Below the pieces are notes generated by a model. The model searched no databases. It was not told the DNA's origin and worked only from the letters and a program-made list of their open reading frames with translations. A stretch of DNA of 5,712 bases from assembly GCA_028821635.1 (NCBI GenBank), contig JAPPDO010000190.1, positions 1-5,712 of the forward strand, in the 5' to 3' direction. Shown in pieces: positions 1 through 5,535 of the stretch. Both the position numbers and the translations under genes were made by a program. The first letter of the stretch is position 1, and each line of letters starts with the position of its first letter. The stretch is from Ekhidna sp. (lineage in GTDB: Bacteria > Bacteroidota > Bacteroidia > Cytophagales > Cyclobacteriaceae).

Positions 1-2
1 TA

Positions 3-38
3 CCGGACGGGCGTTTGCTGAAGTTTGTGAGGGAGTAG
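3..38 (+). CDS. Possible 3' end of an upstream gene (partial)
   Basis: The first bases read as a plausible protein C-terminus in frame 3, PDGRLLKFVRE followed by TAG at 36-38. The stretch is richer in GC than the DNA after it. Frame 2 is also open up to TAA at 53-55 (ending GGKEV), so the frame is not certain. Frame 3 is preferred only because its peptide looks more natural. No function can be assigned to eleven residues, and the call could be chance. Confidence 0.2.
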   Translation, partial: PDGRLLKFVRE

Positions 39-69
39 GGGGAAAGGAAGTTTAAAGAGGTTTCTGTGT

Positions 70-110
70 GCATCACTTTTTCTCAAAAATTCACTGCGTT
101 TTAGTGATGC
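70..110. repeat. Inverted repeat, 8-bp perfect arms
   Basis: GCATCACT at 70-77 is the exact reverse complement of AGTGATGC at 103-110, with a 25-base AT-rich loop. It lies just after the possible end of the upstream gene, so it could act in transcript ending. There is no T-run after either arm, which argues against a classical intrinsic terminator. It could also be an operator or chance. Confidence 0.35.
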
Positions 111-148
111 CCAGCAAAGTAAATACAAGGAACACGCCGGATATTTAA

Positions 149-366
149 CAGTTATATGTAAATGCGTTAAACACAGAAAATATAAAAGGAGCATTCTCAA
201 TTATACCTGTGTTTGAAGAGTATCAGAGGTTAGTTCTAGGTTAGGACGGGGCTTAAAAACACATATTTCTGATATAGCATTTACTACTCATTACAGAAGA
301 GGTGAACCATTGAGTGCTTTAGTCAGTTACATTTCTTATATGACAAAAGATAAAAAATGGCTTTAA
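149..366 (+). pseudogene. Possible relic of a small gene split over two frames
   Basis: One frame is open from 149 to the TAG at 242-244 and contains GAFSIIPVFEEYQRLV. A second frame is open from 217 to the TAA at 364-366 and contains DIAFTTHYRRGEPLS and, near its end, MTKDKKWL. Both peptides have a natural residue mix, the frames overlap, and neither has an ATG at a sensible place, as expected for a short gene broken by a frameshift. The first piece faintly recalls the AFxVIPxEEY pattern near the start of some antitoxins. This is only an impression, and both frames could be chance openings in AT-rich DNA. Confidence 0.2.
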
Positions 367-394
367 TATTTTATTATTTTAACACAAAAATCTA

Positions 395-402
395 TAAATT
401 TG
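395..402 (+). promoter_or_regulatory. Candidate -7 promoter box for the lipoprotein gene
   Basis: TAAATTTG fits the Bacteroidota -7 consensus TAnnTTTG exactly. No TTTG box lies at the expected 19-base distance upstream (372-375 reads TATT), so the promoter is only half supported. An alternative is that TTTG at 399-402 is itself the -33 box for TAATTTTA at 425-432, with a 22-base spacer. Either choice leaves a short leader of roughly 50 to 80 bases before the ATG at 486. Confidence 0.35.
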
Positions 403-485
403 TCCACGATTTTAATAATTGACTTAATTTTACTGAACATTAATCCTTAAATAGCACTTTTATGTATCAGCGTATTAACTCTAGC

Positions 486-1805
486 ATGAAGAAATTATCT
501 ACATATTTAATGTCTTTCTCAGTTTTGGCATTTATTATATGGTCTTGTAATGAAGAGAGGGAGAATGAAACTCCTCCTCCTGCGGAGATACCCCCTCCTA
601 CCATTACATCTTTCGTGCCTGAAAGTGGCACCGTTGGGTCGTCCGTAACTATTAATGGCACAAACTTTAGCAACGAACCTGATGACAATACCGTCGTATT
701 TGGTAACGAAAGCGAGGTAACTATAACAAATGCTTCTACGGAATCACTTACGGTAACAGTGCCGCAGGGTGCGGAAACGGGAAAAATAAGTGTTACTGTC
801 AATGGAAAAACGGCGACCTCTGCCAATGATTTTACGGTAGAAGTTCCTGATCTTGCCATTACTTCATTTACGCCAAGCAGTGGGAACGTTGGAGCCTCCG
901 TAACTATCACAGGCACGAGTTTCAACCCTACAATTGCGGGAAATACGGTGATATTCTATGATAATAAAAAAGCCGTTGTTACCAGTGCTTTTTCTAATTC
1001 CCTGACTGTAACTGTACCGCAAGGCGTGGAAACAGGGAAAATAAGCGTTACCGTCAATGAAAAAACGGCGACCTCTGCCAATGACTTTACGGTGGTAGAG
1101 CAAAATAGTAGTGTTCGTCCATGTAAACAAAACATGGAATTAGGACTTAATGAGCAGTGTAGCCTTTCGTTTGCATCCGGAGATACTGTTACTTTTTCTG
1201 TGGACAATCAATTAACAGCTTGTCTTGATGACACCTGTGATAAGACATTTATTGAGGTGGAAAATGTAGAAAGATGTCATACTGAGTTCATAGCTTTGAA
1301 ATATAATGAAAAATGGCTTGTTCTTTCAGTACCGCAAGAAAAGCCAACGATAGGTGGCGGATGTGCACAATGTGAAGGAAGTTTGCCGGAATCCTGTCTT
1401 GGAGAGTACATTACATCAGGGAATATTACTTCAATCTCTAATAACTCTAATAATAGTTGGCAATTTATCTTTACTAGTGACCAAACCTATGTTTCAGGTA
1501 AAGACAGCGACGGGAATAAAAAACAATTATACCTTCTGTATAACGAAAGCAGCAACTTAGATGTATCTGATTTTAGTAGTGGTATAGGAGGGCCAATTAA
1601 AAGCCCAAATAATCCCGGTGTTAAAATTTATGTCTTAACTCTGCCTAGATTCACAGGAACTTTATCATGCGACAAGAACCTTGAGTTTGCTTTCATAGCA
1701 CGCAGTCCTTATAAGATAAATGAAAAACAAAACCCTACCTATCAAACGTATAAAGGAGCGGATTTCTGTAATACTACAGTAAGTTTAGAAGTGAAAGGGA
1801 AATAA
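486..1805 (+). CDS. IPT/TIG-domain lipoprotein with cysteine-rich C-terminal region
   Basis: Probable outer-membrane, surface-exposed lipoprotein of 439 residues; its ligand or partner is unknown. The start at 486 gives a compact signal peptide: MKK, a hydrophobic stretch, then IIWSC with the lipidated cysteine at residue 21. The ATG at 462 would add eight residues and cannot be excluded. The mature end CNEERENE is acidic, like the export signals that send Bacteroidota lipoproteins to the surface. A proline-rich linker (about 30-38) follows. Two IPT/TIG domains lie at about 39-118 and 123-203, each with the hallmarks ITSFxPxSGxVGxSVTIxGTxF and SLTVTVPQG. Residues 206-439 match no family I recognise. 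They hold ten cysteines (213, 225, 246, 251, 264, 293, 296, 304, 395, 428), an even number that suits disulfides outside the cytoplasm. IPT domains usually serve binding or as spacers, so a carbohydrate or surface-binding role is a guess. The gene stands alone and converges with the glycogen synthase gene. Confidence 0.85.
   Translation: MKKLSTYLMSFSVLAFIIWSCNEERENETPPPAEIPPPTITSFVPESGTVGSSVTINGTNFSNEPDDNTVVFGNESEVTITNASTESLTVTVPQGAETGKISVTVNGKTATSANDFTVEVPDLAITSFTPSSGNVGASVTITGTSFNPTIAGNTVIFYDNKKAVVTSAFSNSLTVTVPQGVETGKISVTVNEKTATSANDFTVVEQNSSVRPCKQNMELGLNEQCSLSFASGDTVTFSVDNQLTACLDDTCDKTFIEVENVERCHTEFIALKYNEKWLVLSVPQEKPTIGGGCAQCEGSLPESCLGEYITSGNITSISNNSNNSWQFIFTSDQTYVSGKDSDGNKKQLYLLYNESSNLDVSDFSSGIGGPIKSPNNPGVKIYVLTLPRFTGTLSCDKNLEFAFIARSPYKINEKQNPTYQTYKGADFCNTTVSLEVKGK
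753..1094 (+). repeat. Intragenic duplication of the IPT domain
   Basis: The 3' halves of the two IPT domains, at 753-839 and 1008-1094, are the same length (87 bases) and by my hand alignment differ at 12 positions, mostly third codon positions. They share a run of more than 20 identical bases around ACGGCGACCTCTGCCAATGA. The 5' halves of the domains are much more diverged. This suggests a tandem domain duplication whose 3' parts stayed similar by recent copying, gene conversion or selection. Confidence 0.8.
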
Positions 1806-2149
1806 TTATTTCAACAAAATCTGCTGCTAGAGATTGATTCGGAAAATAGAGTTCTTTCGGTCAGGAAAAGCAAAAAGTCGGAACTGAAGATTCAGTAGAA
1901 CGAGCTGATAAAAACCCCATAACAGAATAGTTGTTAAGCAACACCCGTCAATGTGCTATTTGCAATCTAATCTGCGTCTCGCCCGTCTCGGTACACTTTC
2001 TGAAAGTTTCAGTTTGTAGTGTCCCTGTTTATTTTTAACGATGAATTTTCCTCGAGATAGCATTTGAGGGATAGCTTACCTTTATTGCTTTTAGTGCCAT
2101 CAGACTAAATGAGGACAAGCGCAGTAGAGCCGGACAATTTAAAGTCATA
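1806..2149. other. Intergenic region between convergent genes
   Basis: No gene is supported here. A 26-codon open stretch at about 1848-1930 has no start and is too short to argue for. The region should contain the transcript ends of both flanking genes, but no hairpin followed by a T-run was found on either strand. It holds a small imperfect palindrome at 1883-1896 (ACTGAA, two bases, TTCAGT), a doubled GTCTCG (1976-1981 and 1985-1990) and the nested palindromes at 1993-2022. Confidence 0.5.
1993..2022. repeat. Nested and overlapping palindromes
   Basis: ACTTTC at 1995-2000 pairs with GAAAGT at 2002-2007 around one base, and CTGAAA at 2000-2005 pairs with TTTCAG at 2007-2012 around one base. 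The two palindromes overlap. ACACT at 1993-1997 and AGTGT at 2018-2022 can enclose most of them. Possible roles are a bidirectional transcript end or a protein-binding site. The one-base loops are too tight for a simple RNA hairpin, so the inner pairs would have to open. Confidence 0.35.
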
Positions 2150-3976
2150 TCAAGTAGCGATACTCAATTGCTTCATTGCTTTGTCATACGATTTCATGTA
2201 CTCCTTGTACAGGTAGCTCCAATCAAATAGCTCTGACAAGTCTTCACATTTGTATCTCATCTCTATTCTTTCTTTCCTTGAGGTCTTAATTATCCGGTAA
2301 AGAATGTTTGCTAAATCATCTGTCGCAGTATTGTAATCCTTTTGGCTTCTCTCCACTACAAACAATCCATGATCCTCATCAGCGGAATCAATGGTCTTAG
2401 AATAATCTCCAAAACCTGCTAAATCTGAGGTCACAGTAGCAACCCCTCTCACTAAACATTCAAGAGGGGTGTATCCCCACGGCTCATAATTACTCGGAAA
2501 AATTCCCAAATGACATCCTCTCACAAAATCTCCATAGTCCATCCTAAAAAGCGGATTAGATGAAGAAATAAAGTCCGGATGATAAACAAATTTCACTCGA
2601 TCTTCCTTATGATTGAGCAGATTAGCATTTCTCAAATAATTCAAAACATCATCCGATGAATCATCATACATGTTATGTGTAACGATGCCCGGAAGACCGC
2701 CCGATTTCCAAGAACGTATCGTCCTGCGATATCTTAATCTCCAGTAATCATCCACAAAATCGTTTAATTGCGGAACTCTATGATCCTGTTCATTCGTTGC
2801 AGCATGAAGAAAAAGACGTTCTTTAAGCTGTTGAACAATCGAATCACAATTTCTTTCCACCTCTTCCATCATGGCCCTTGAGTTTAACACATTGGGATTT
2901 ACTGAATGAATGGGCCTTTTTGTGATAATGAACATGATCACGGTCTCTTTCGCATGCTCTTGCTTTAGTCGCCAGTTTAATCGTGCCAAAGCCTCAAGTG
3001 TCATATCATAGCCCTTATTTTGATACTCATAGCGGCTTGAAGTAAAAAAGAAAAGCGTTTTATCCAGATCGAACGCATAGGACTGAAAGAAATGCCCCAT
3101 GACAAAACGCTGGATCATTAGCTTGAAGCTTTGATGTACATTCTGCACTTCATGAAGTACGCTATATCGCTCTACATTAAGCCCATTGGGTAAAATATGA
3201 TCAGGACTTCTTCCCAAAAGATGCAGACATTCCCTTCCCGTTACCTGGCTGACAGTGGTGAAAACATGTGATCCATGAACACAAGCTCTCTCTAAACCGG
3301 ATACAGTATTAATATTAAAATGCCGAGCTTCCCTTTCCCAATCAAGAAATGGGAGATGTTCATAAAACGCAGCATCATTCATCGCCAAGTACCTACCCAG
3401 AATAGTAGCATGCGTAGTGAAAACCAACCTTGCAGGCACTTGTTCTCTTCTCAGGTCGGGAATCGCTGTCCCTGCCATCCACTCATGAAAGTGAGCAAGA
3501 ATGGAGATATCCTGAGCCAGTGCGATCTTGGTGACTTCCGAAATGAAGATTTTCACCAGATACCCAAAAGCTACCACCTGATCTACTAAATAATCATGGT
3601 TGTGAAATGGAATGTGATGATGCTGATAGTAAAAATACTTGATATCACCCAATTTGTGCATTACCGAGTGAATATCGAGAAGCACCACGGTTGGACGGCC
3701 TGAAACAAGCCAGGTACCAAAATGAACAGTATAACCCATCTCCTGCATACGCTTTACGGCTTTGCCGGCAAGCGAACTATCCGGAGGAAGCAATTCAACA
3801 TCCGTGACGGTGTTCTCGTCCAGAAAAGGACCTAAAAGTGTGTAATCCCTGCCCCAATGGCTTTTTGCTTCAGGTACTTTAGACCTGATAACGGTATAAA
3901 TACCACCTACCTGATTACAAACCTCCCACGCTACCTCTACTAAATGTCTTTTCCCTACGCTTCGCTGCTTGGCCAT
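2150..3976 (-). CDS. Glycogen synthase, eukaryotic type (GT3)
   Basis: Retaining glycosyltransferase that adds glucose from a nucleotide sugar (UDP-glucose in characterised GT3 enzymes) to the ends of glycogen chains in the cytoplasm. The 608-residue protein covers the whole GT-B core of the yeast and animal enzyme. Visible motifs in order are EVAWEVCNQVGGIYTVI (14-30), HFHEWMAG (162-169), THATILGRYL (188-197), LPNGLNV (262-268), SRYEYQNKGYD (314-324) and YEPWGYTPLE (497-506). By motif, R315 and K321 match the donor-phosphate contacts of yeast Gsy2, and E498 and E506 match its active-site glutamates. Near the C-terminus, SRKERIEMRYK (566-576) before LFDW aligns with the arginine-rich helix that senses glucose-6-phosphate, though with fewer arginines. 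The N-terminal extension and the phosphorylated C-terminal tail of eukaryotic enzymes are absent, as is usual in Bacteroidota. The ATG start is close to the conserved N-terminal motif. No glycogen partner gene is in view and the gene appears monocistronic. It is distinct from bacterial GlgA (GT5, ADP-glucose). Confidence 0.96.
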   Translation of the reverse strand: MAKQRSVGKRHLVEVAWEVCNQVGGIYTVIRSKVPEAKSHWGRDYTLLGPFLDENTVTDVELLPPDSSLAGKAVKRMQEMGYTVHFGTWLVSGRPTVVLLDIHSVMHKLGDIKYFYYQHHHIPFHNHDYLVDQVVAFGYLVKIFISEVTKIALAQDISILAHFHEWMAGTAIPDLRREQVPARLVFTTHATILGRYLAMNDAAFYEHLPFLDWEREARHFNINTVSGLERACVHGSHVFTTVSQVTGRECLHLLGRSPDHILPNGLNVERYSVLHEVQNVHQSFKLMIQRFVMGHFFQSYAFDLDKTLFFFTSSRYEYQNKGYDMTLEALARLNWRLKQEHAKETVIMFIITKRPIHSVNPNVLNSRAMMEEVERNCDSIVQQLKERLFLHAATNEQDHRVPQLNDFVDDYWRLRYRRTIRSWKSGGLPGIVTHNMYDDSSDDVLNYLRNANLLNHKEDRVKFVYHPDFISSSNPLFRMDYGDFVRGCHLGIFPSNYEPWGYTPLECLVRGVATVTSDLAGFGDYSKTIDSADEDHGLFVVERSQKDYNTATDDLANILYRIIKTSRKERIEMRYKCEDLSELFDWSYLYKEYMKSYDKAMKQLSIAT

Positions 3977-4009
3977 TTGGTTGATAATTTATTAGGCTTT
4001 AAGCCGGAA

Positions 4010-4017
4010 CAAATGTA
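4010..4017 (-). promoter_or_regulatory. Candidate -7 promoter box for glycogen synthase
   Basis: Read on the minus strand the bases are TACATTTG, an exact fit to the Bacteroidota box TAnnTTTG. It ends 33 bases before the ATG, which would leave a leader of roughly 25 to 30 bases. No TTTG box sits at the usual 19-base distance; ATTG at 4046-4043 is 25 bases away. The promoter may therefore be weak or need an activator. Confidence 0.4.
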
Positions 4018-4079
4018 TTAATTTGTTTAAAAGCGACCATCGCAATACCATCTGGCAAATTGATAAACATAATATTAAG

Positions 4080-4134
4080 AGTCAAAGTACGCGCTCGGGA
4101 AGTGAAAGTATGCTCTTAAAAAGTGAAAGTGTGC
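4080..4134. repeat. Three direct repeats with exact 21-bp period
   Basis: A 13-base unit with the consensus AGTSAAAGTRYGC occurs at 4080-4092 (AGTCAAAGTACGC), 4101-4113 (AGTGAAAGTATGC) and 4122-4134 (AGTGAAAGTGTGC). The starts are 21 bases apart both times, two turns of the helix, so all three copies face the same side. They lie about 60 to 120 bases upstream of the synthase -7 box. One reading is a regulator-binding array; LytTR-type regulators, for example, bind direct repeats with a 21-bp period. The other is a leftover terminus of an insertion sequence such as an IS21-like element, whose ends carry multiple repeats. The sequence does not decide between them. Confidence 0.75.
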
Positions 4135-4177
4135 ATTTTTTTTCTCGCAGATGGGCTTAGAAAGTTGCAAATACGCT

Positions 4178-4203
4178 CTCCGTGTTCTCCGTGGCTTCTT
4201 CGT
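4178..4203 (+). repeat. CTCCGTG-type dispersed repeat, copy 1
   Basis: These 26 bases match 5341-5366 at 25 positions, with the first 22 identical. The heptamer CTCCGTG occurs twice in this copy, at 4178 and 4187. From memory, similar CTCCGTG or reverse-complement strings are common in intergenic DNA of many bacteria; I cannot verify this here. The role is unknown. Confidence 0.75.
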
Positions 4204-4216
4204 ACCCCCTAGCCTA

Positions 4217-4237
4217 AGCGTAGATTGCATCTACGCT
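4217..4237. repeat. Perfect 9-bp hairpin with 3-base loop
   Basis: AGCGTAGAT at 4217-4225 is followed by the loop TGC and its exact reverse complement ATCTACGCT at 4229-4237. This is the strongest simple hairpin in the window. No T-run follows on either strand, so it is not a classical terminator. Its setting among repeats suggests a REP-like palindromic unit. Confidence 0.7.
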
Positions 4238-4274
4238 AATATATTTCGTTGCTTTTTCGGCAAGGAGATGTAAA

Positions 4275-4337
4275 GGTGTAGCCATCCTGGCCGGACGTTT
4301 CACGCCGGACGTTCCACGCCGGATTACAAACTACACC
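4275..4337. repeat. Inverted-repeat element enclosing a 14-bp tandem repeat
   Basis: GGTGTAG at 4275-4281 and CTACACC at 4331-4337 are exact inverted repeats bounding a 49-base interior. Inside are two and a half copies of a 14-base unit: CCGGACGTTTCACG (4291-4304), CCGGACGTTCCACG (4305-4318) and CCGGATT (4319-4325). The right end, ACAAACTACACC (4326-4337), occurs again at 5492-5503 beside another repeat cluster. Ends plus a structured core fit a small dispersed element of REP or MITE type. No transposase is in view. Confidence 0.6.
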
Positions 4338-4340
4338 CAG

Positions 4341-4373
4341 AGAGGAGTATCCTCGAGCTTGCTACTTACCTCT
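4341..4373 (-). terminator. Possible hairpin region after the small lipoprotein gene
   Basis: Just past the minus-strand stop at 4383, AGAGG at 4341-4345 can pair with CCTCT at 4369-4373, or GAGGA at 4342-4346 can pair with TCCTC at 4350-4354 around three bases. The two pairings exclude each other. The position suits transcript ending, but the stems are short and there is no T-run, so the call is weak. Confidence 0.2.
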
Positions 4374-4382
4374 TGTCAGATT

Positions 4383-5015
4383 TTATATCTCGTTATTAAT
4401 CATGTTCTTTTTTATTTTCTTAATTCCTTTCATAAATGCTTTTGAAAGAGCCATGGATTCATTTGACCAATTAATCCGTTGTTCTCCACCTGATTTTGTT
4501 TCTTTTGTCAATGGTGCAATTTTCGTCGTTATATTAAATTTATGACTTGTTCTATTAATTCCTGATGGTACAAGTAAGAAAGTAATATTAGCTATGCTTG
4601 TATTTTTCTCCTGACTTAAAGATATAAGTTCATTTTCAAAATAATAACCAGAGTCTCCGTCTTTTAAACTATTTACTGTAATAAAAAGTAGATAATCTAT
4701 ATTCAGGTGTTTGTGTAAAAGAAAAGCTAGTGAATCCGAAAATTTTGGTTCAGTCATGAGTTTCTTACTTATACCCTTATTGATTAAATCGTATTCAATA
4801 TCTTTTAAATAGAATATTTCGTTTTGCCCTGTTTGCAAATACGTTTTTGTCCATTCAAATAGTTCTATTGATCTCTCCTCATCTGTTTTCGATATTGGCA
4901 TCAACACAATCCTATCCGTAACCAACAGTTTTGGATTACCTGTATATAGTGTAACCTTCGTTGAAATACACGAAATACAAAAAATAAGAGTTAATGTTTG
5001 CAATCTATTTTTCAA
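4383..5015 (-). CDS. Small probable lipoprotein, unknown family, TTG start
   Basis: The product has 210 residues and I do not recognise its family. The start codon is TTG (bases 5013-5015 read CAA on the plus strand). No ATG lies between it and the in-frame TAA at 5031-5033, and starting here gives a short signal peptide: KNR, a hydrophobic stretch, then FCISC with Cys16 as the likely lipidated residue. The lipobox is loose, as often in Bacteroidota. The order of elements (RIVLMPI at 35-41, LNIDYLLFITV at 104-114, ITFLLVP at 144-150, and an amphipathic helix from about 186 rich in lysine) loosely recalls periplasmic lipoproteins with a CsgG/GNA1162-like alpha-beta fold, but this is impression only. 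The gene is more AT-rich than the glycogen synthase gene. It stands alone, separated by 406 bases of repeats from the next gene on its strand. No good promoter match was found upstream. Confidence 0.75.
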   Translation of the reverse strand: MKNRLQTLTLIFCISCISTKVTLYTGNPKLLVTDRIVLMPISKTDEERSIELFEWTKTYLQTGQNEIFYLKDIEYDLINKGISKKLMTEPKFSDSLAFLLHKHLNIDYLLFITVNSLKDGDSGYYFENELISLSQEKNTSIANITFLLVPSGINRTSHKFNITTKIAPLTKETKSGGEQRINWSNESMALSKAFMKGIKKIKKNMINNEI

Positions 5016-5340
5016 AAGACAAAACCTAAGTTAAATGCAATACTTTTTAACCAAATTTTTGATTGTATAAAATTTGACCGTCCAGTTGATAAATCTAATA
5101 TTATGACTTTTCCATCATGAATTTGTTGGAAATTCAATAGCAAATTTATCAGTTGCAACTCCGCATAAATCATGCTTTAGTAACAATTAAAAATAAATTG
5201 TTCTTCGCAAGGTTCAAATAATGATTGATAAATTTCTCATCATTAAGTGTTATTGGCTGATGGGTGCCAGTTGGATGATAATAAAATCCTTGCCACATGA
5301 GTCGCCCACCACGCTTCATAAGCCCGCTTTCCCGTCCTTG
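5016..5340. other. AT-rich intergenic region without a supported gene
   Basis: No gene is supported here. The part next to 5015 should carry the promoter of the minus-strand lipoprotein gene; TAGATTTA on that strand at 5098-5091 is a partial -7 match only. Small symmetric sites are AGTTGCAACT (a perfect 10-base palindrome at 5151-5160), the hairpin at 5182-5202, and TAATGAT/ATCATTA at 5219-5225 and 5239-5245. Base composition shifts toward GC near 5290, where the dispersed repeats begin. Confidence 0.5.
5182..5202. repeat. AT-rich inverted repeat, 7-bp arms
   Basis: AACAATT at 5182-5188 and AATTGTT at 5196-5202 are exact inverted repeats around a seven-base loop. The AT-rich arms make a weak RNA hairpin. 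It could be an operator or chance in AT-rich DNA. Confidence 0.3.
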
Positions 5341-5367
5341 CTCCGTGTTCTCCGTGGCTTCTCCGTG
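5341..5367 (+). repeat. CTCCGTG-type dispersed repeat, copy 2
   Basis: The heptamer CTCCGTG occurs at 5341, 5350 and 5361. The first 26 bases match 4178-4203 at 25 positions. The copy sits directly before the longer direct repeat at 5380-5480, the same arrangement as copy 3, so heptamer region and long repeat probably form one composite unit. Confidence 0.7.
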
Positions 5368-5379
5368 TCCTTTGTGTGC

Positions 5380-5480
5380 CCTTTGGGTTTAAATCGTTAT
5401 TGGTTTGCTCAGTGAAGATATGATACGAACAAAAATAAAATCATAGCAATCCTAACAATCAAATAAATCCTGTTCAAGAC
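5380..5480 (+). repeat. Long direct repeat, copy A
   Basis: This 101-base stretch starts CCTTTGGGTTTAAATCG and ends AATCCTGTTCAAGAC. It matches 5536-5635 with six substitutions and one indel by my hand alignment. There is no open frame shared by both copies, so the repeat is not obviously coding. From memory, strings like AATCCTGTTCAAGAC recur between genes in Bacteroidota genomes; this is unverified. Confidence 0.85.
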
Positions 5481-5507
5481 GAGTAGTGGTCACAAACTAC
5501 ACCTCTT

Positions 5508-5535
5508 CTCCGTGCCCTTGGTGCCTTCTCCGTGT
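5508..5535 (+). repeat. CTCCGTG-type dispersed repeat, copy 3
   Basis: CTCCGTG occurs at 5508 and 5528 in a more diverged copy that runs straight into the second long direct repeat. Just before it lies ACAAACTACACC (5492-5503), which is identical to the right end of the element at 4275-4337. Confidence 0.6.

Larger units (their letters stand above)
39..485. other. Intergenic region before the IPT lipoprotein gene
   Basis: No complete gene is visible in this stretch. It holds an inverted repeat at 70-110, two overlapping short open frames between 149 and 366 that may be a gene relic, and an AT-rich tract from about 361 to 460 that probably carries the promoter of the lipoprotein gene. No tRNA-like fold or riboswitch-like pattern was recognised. 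Confidence 0.5.
3977..4382. other. Repeat-filled intergenic region upstream of glycogen synthase
   Basis: No gene is visible over these 406 bases. The part near the synthase start holds its likely promoter (4010-4017) and three phased direct repeats (4080-4134, followed by a run of eight Ts at 4136-4143). The rest, from about 4175, is a mosaic of repeats and hairpins listed separately, richer in GC than the flanking genes. This gap makes co-transcription of the lipoprotein gene at 4383-5015 with the synthase unlikely. Confidence 0.7.

Noticed and set aside
467..1207. Three minus-strand reading frames (467-925, 864-1130, 956-1207) inside the lipoprotein gene
   Set aside because: They lie antisense to a well-supported gene, and their threonine and valine repeats mirror the duplicated IPT coding sequence.
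1354..1560. Plus-strand reading frame of 68 codons within the lipoprotein gene
   Set aside because: It lies wholly inside the lipoprotein gene in another frame and has no features of its own.
3320..3589. Plus-strand reading frame of 89 codons antisense to the glycogen synthase
   Set aside because: It is antisense to highly conserved synthase motifs, whose sequence constraint explains the open frame.
4217..4237. Intrinsic terminator for either neighbouring gene
   Set aside because: The stem is perfect, but no T-run follows on either strand, and it lies about 150 bases beyond the stop of the minus-strand lipoprotein gene.
4080..4380. Intact insertion sequence
   Set aside because: No transposase frame is present on either strand between the flanking genes, so at most a terminal remnant could remain.
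5221..5415. Plus-strand reading frame of 64 codons containing LRVLRGFSVSF
   Set aside because: Its second half is a translation of the CTCCGTG repeat and the start of the long direct repeat, a common source of false proteins. It has no promoter, and its first half is unlike any protein I know.
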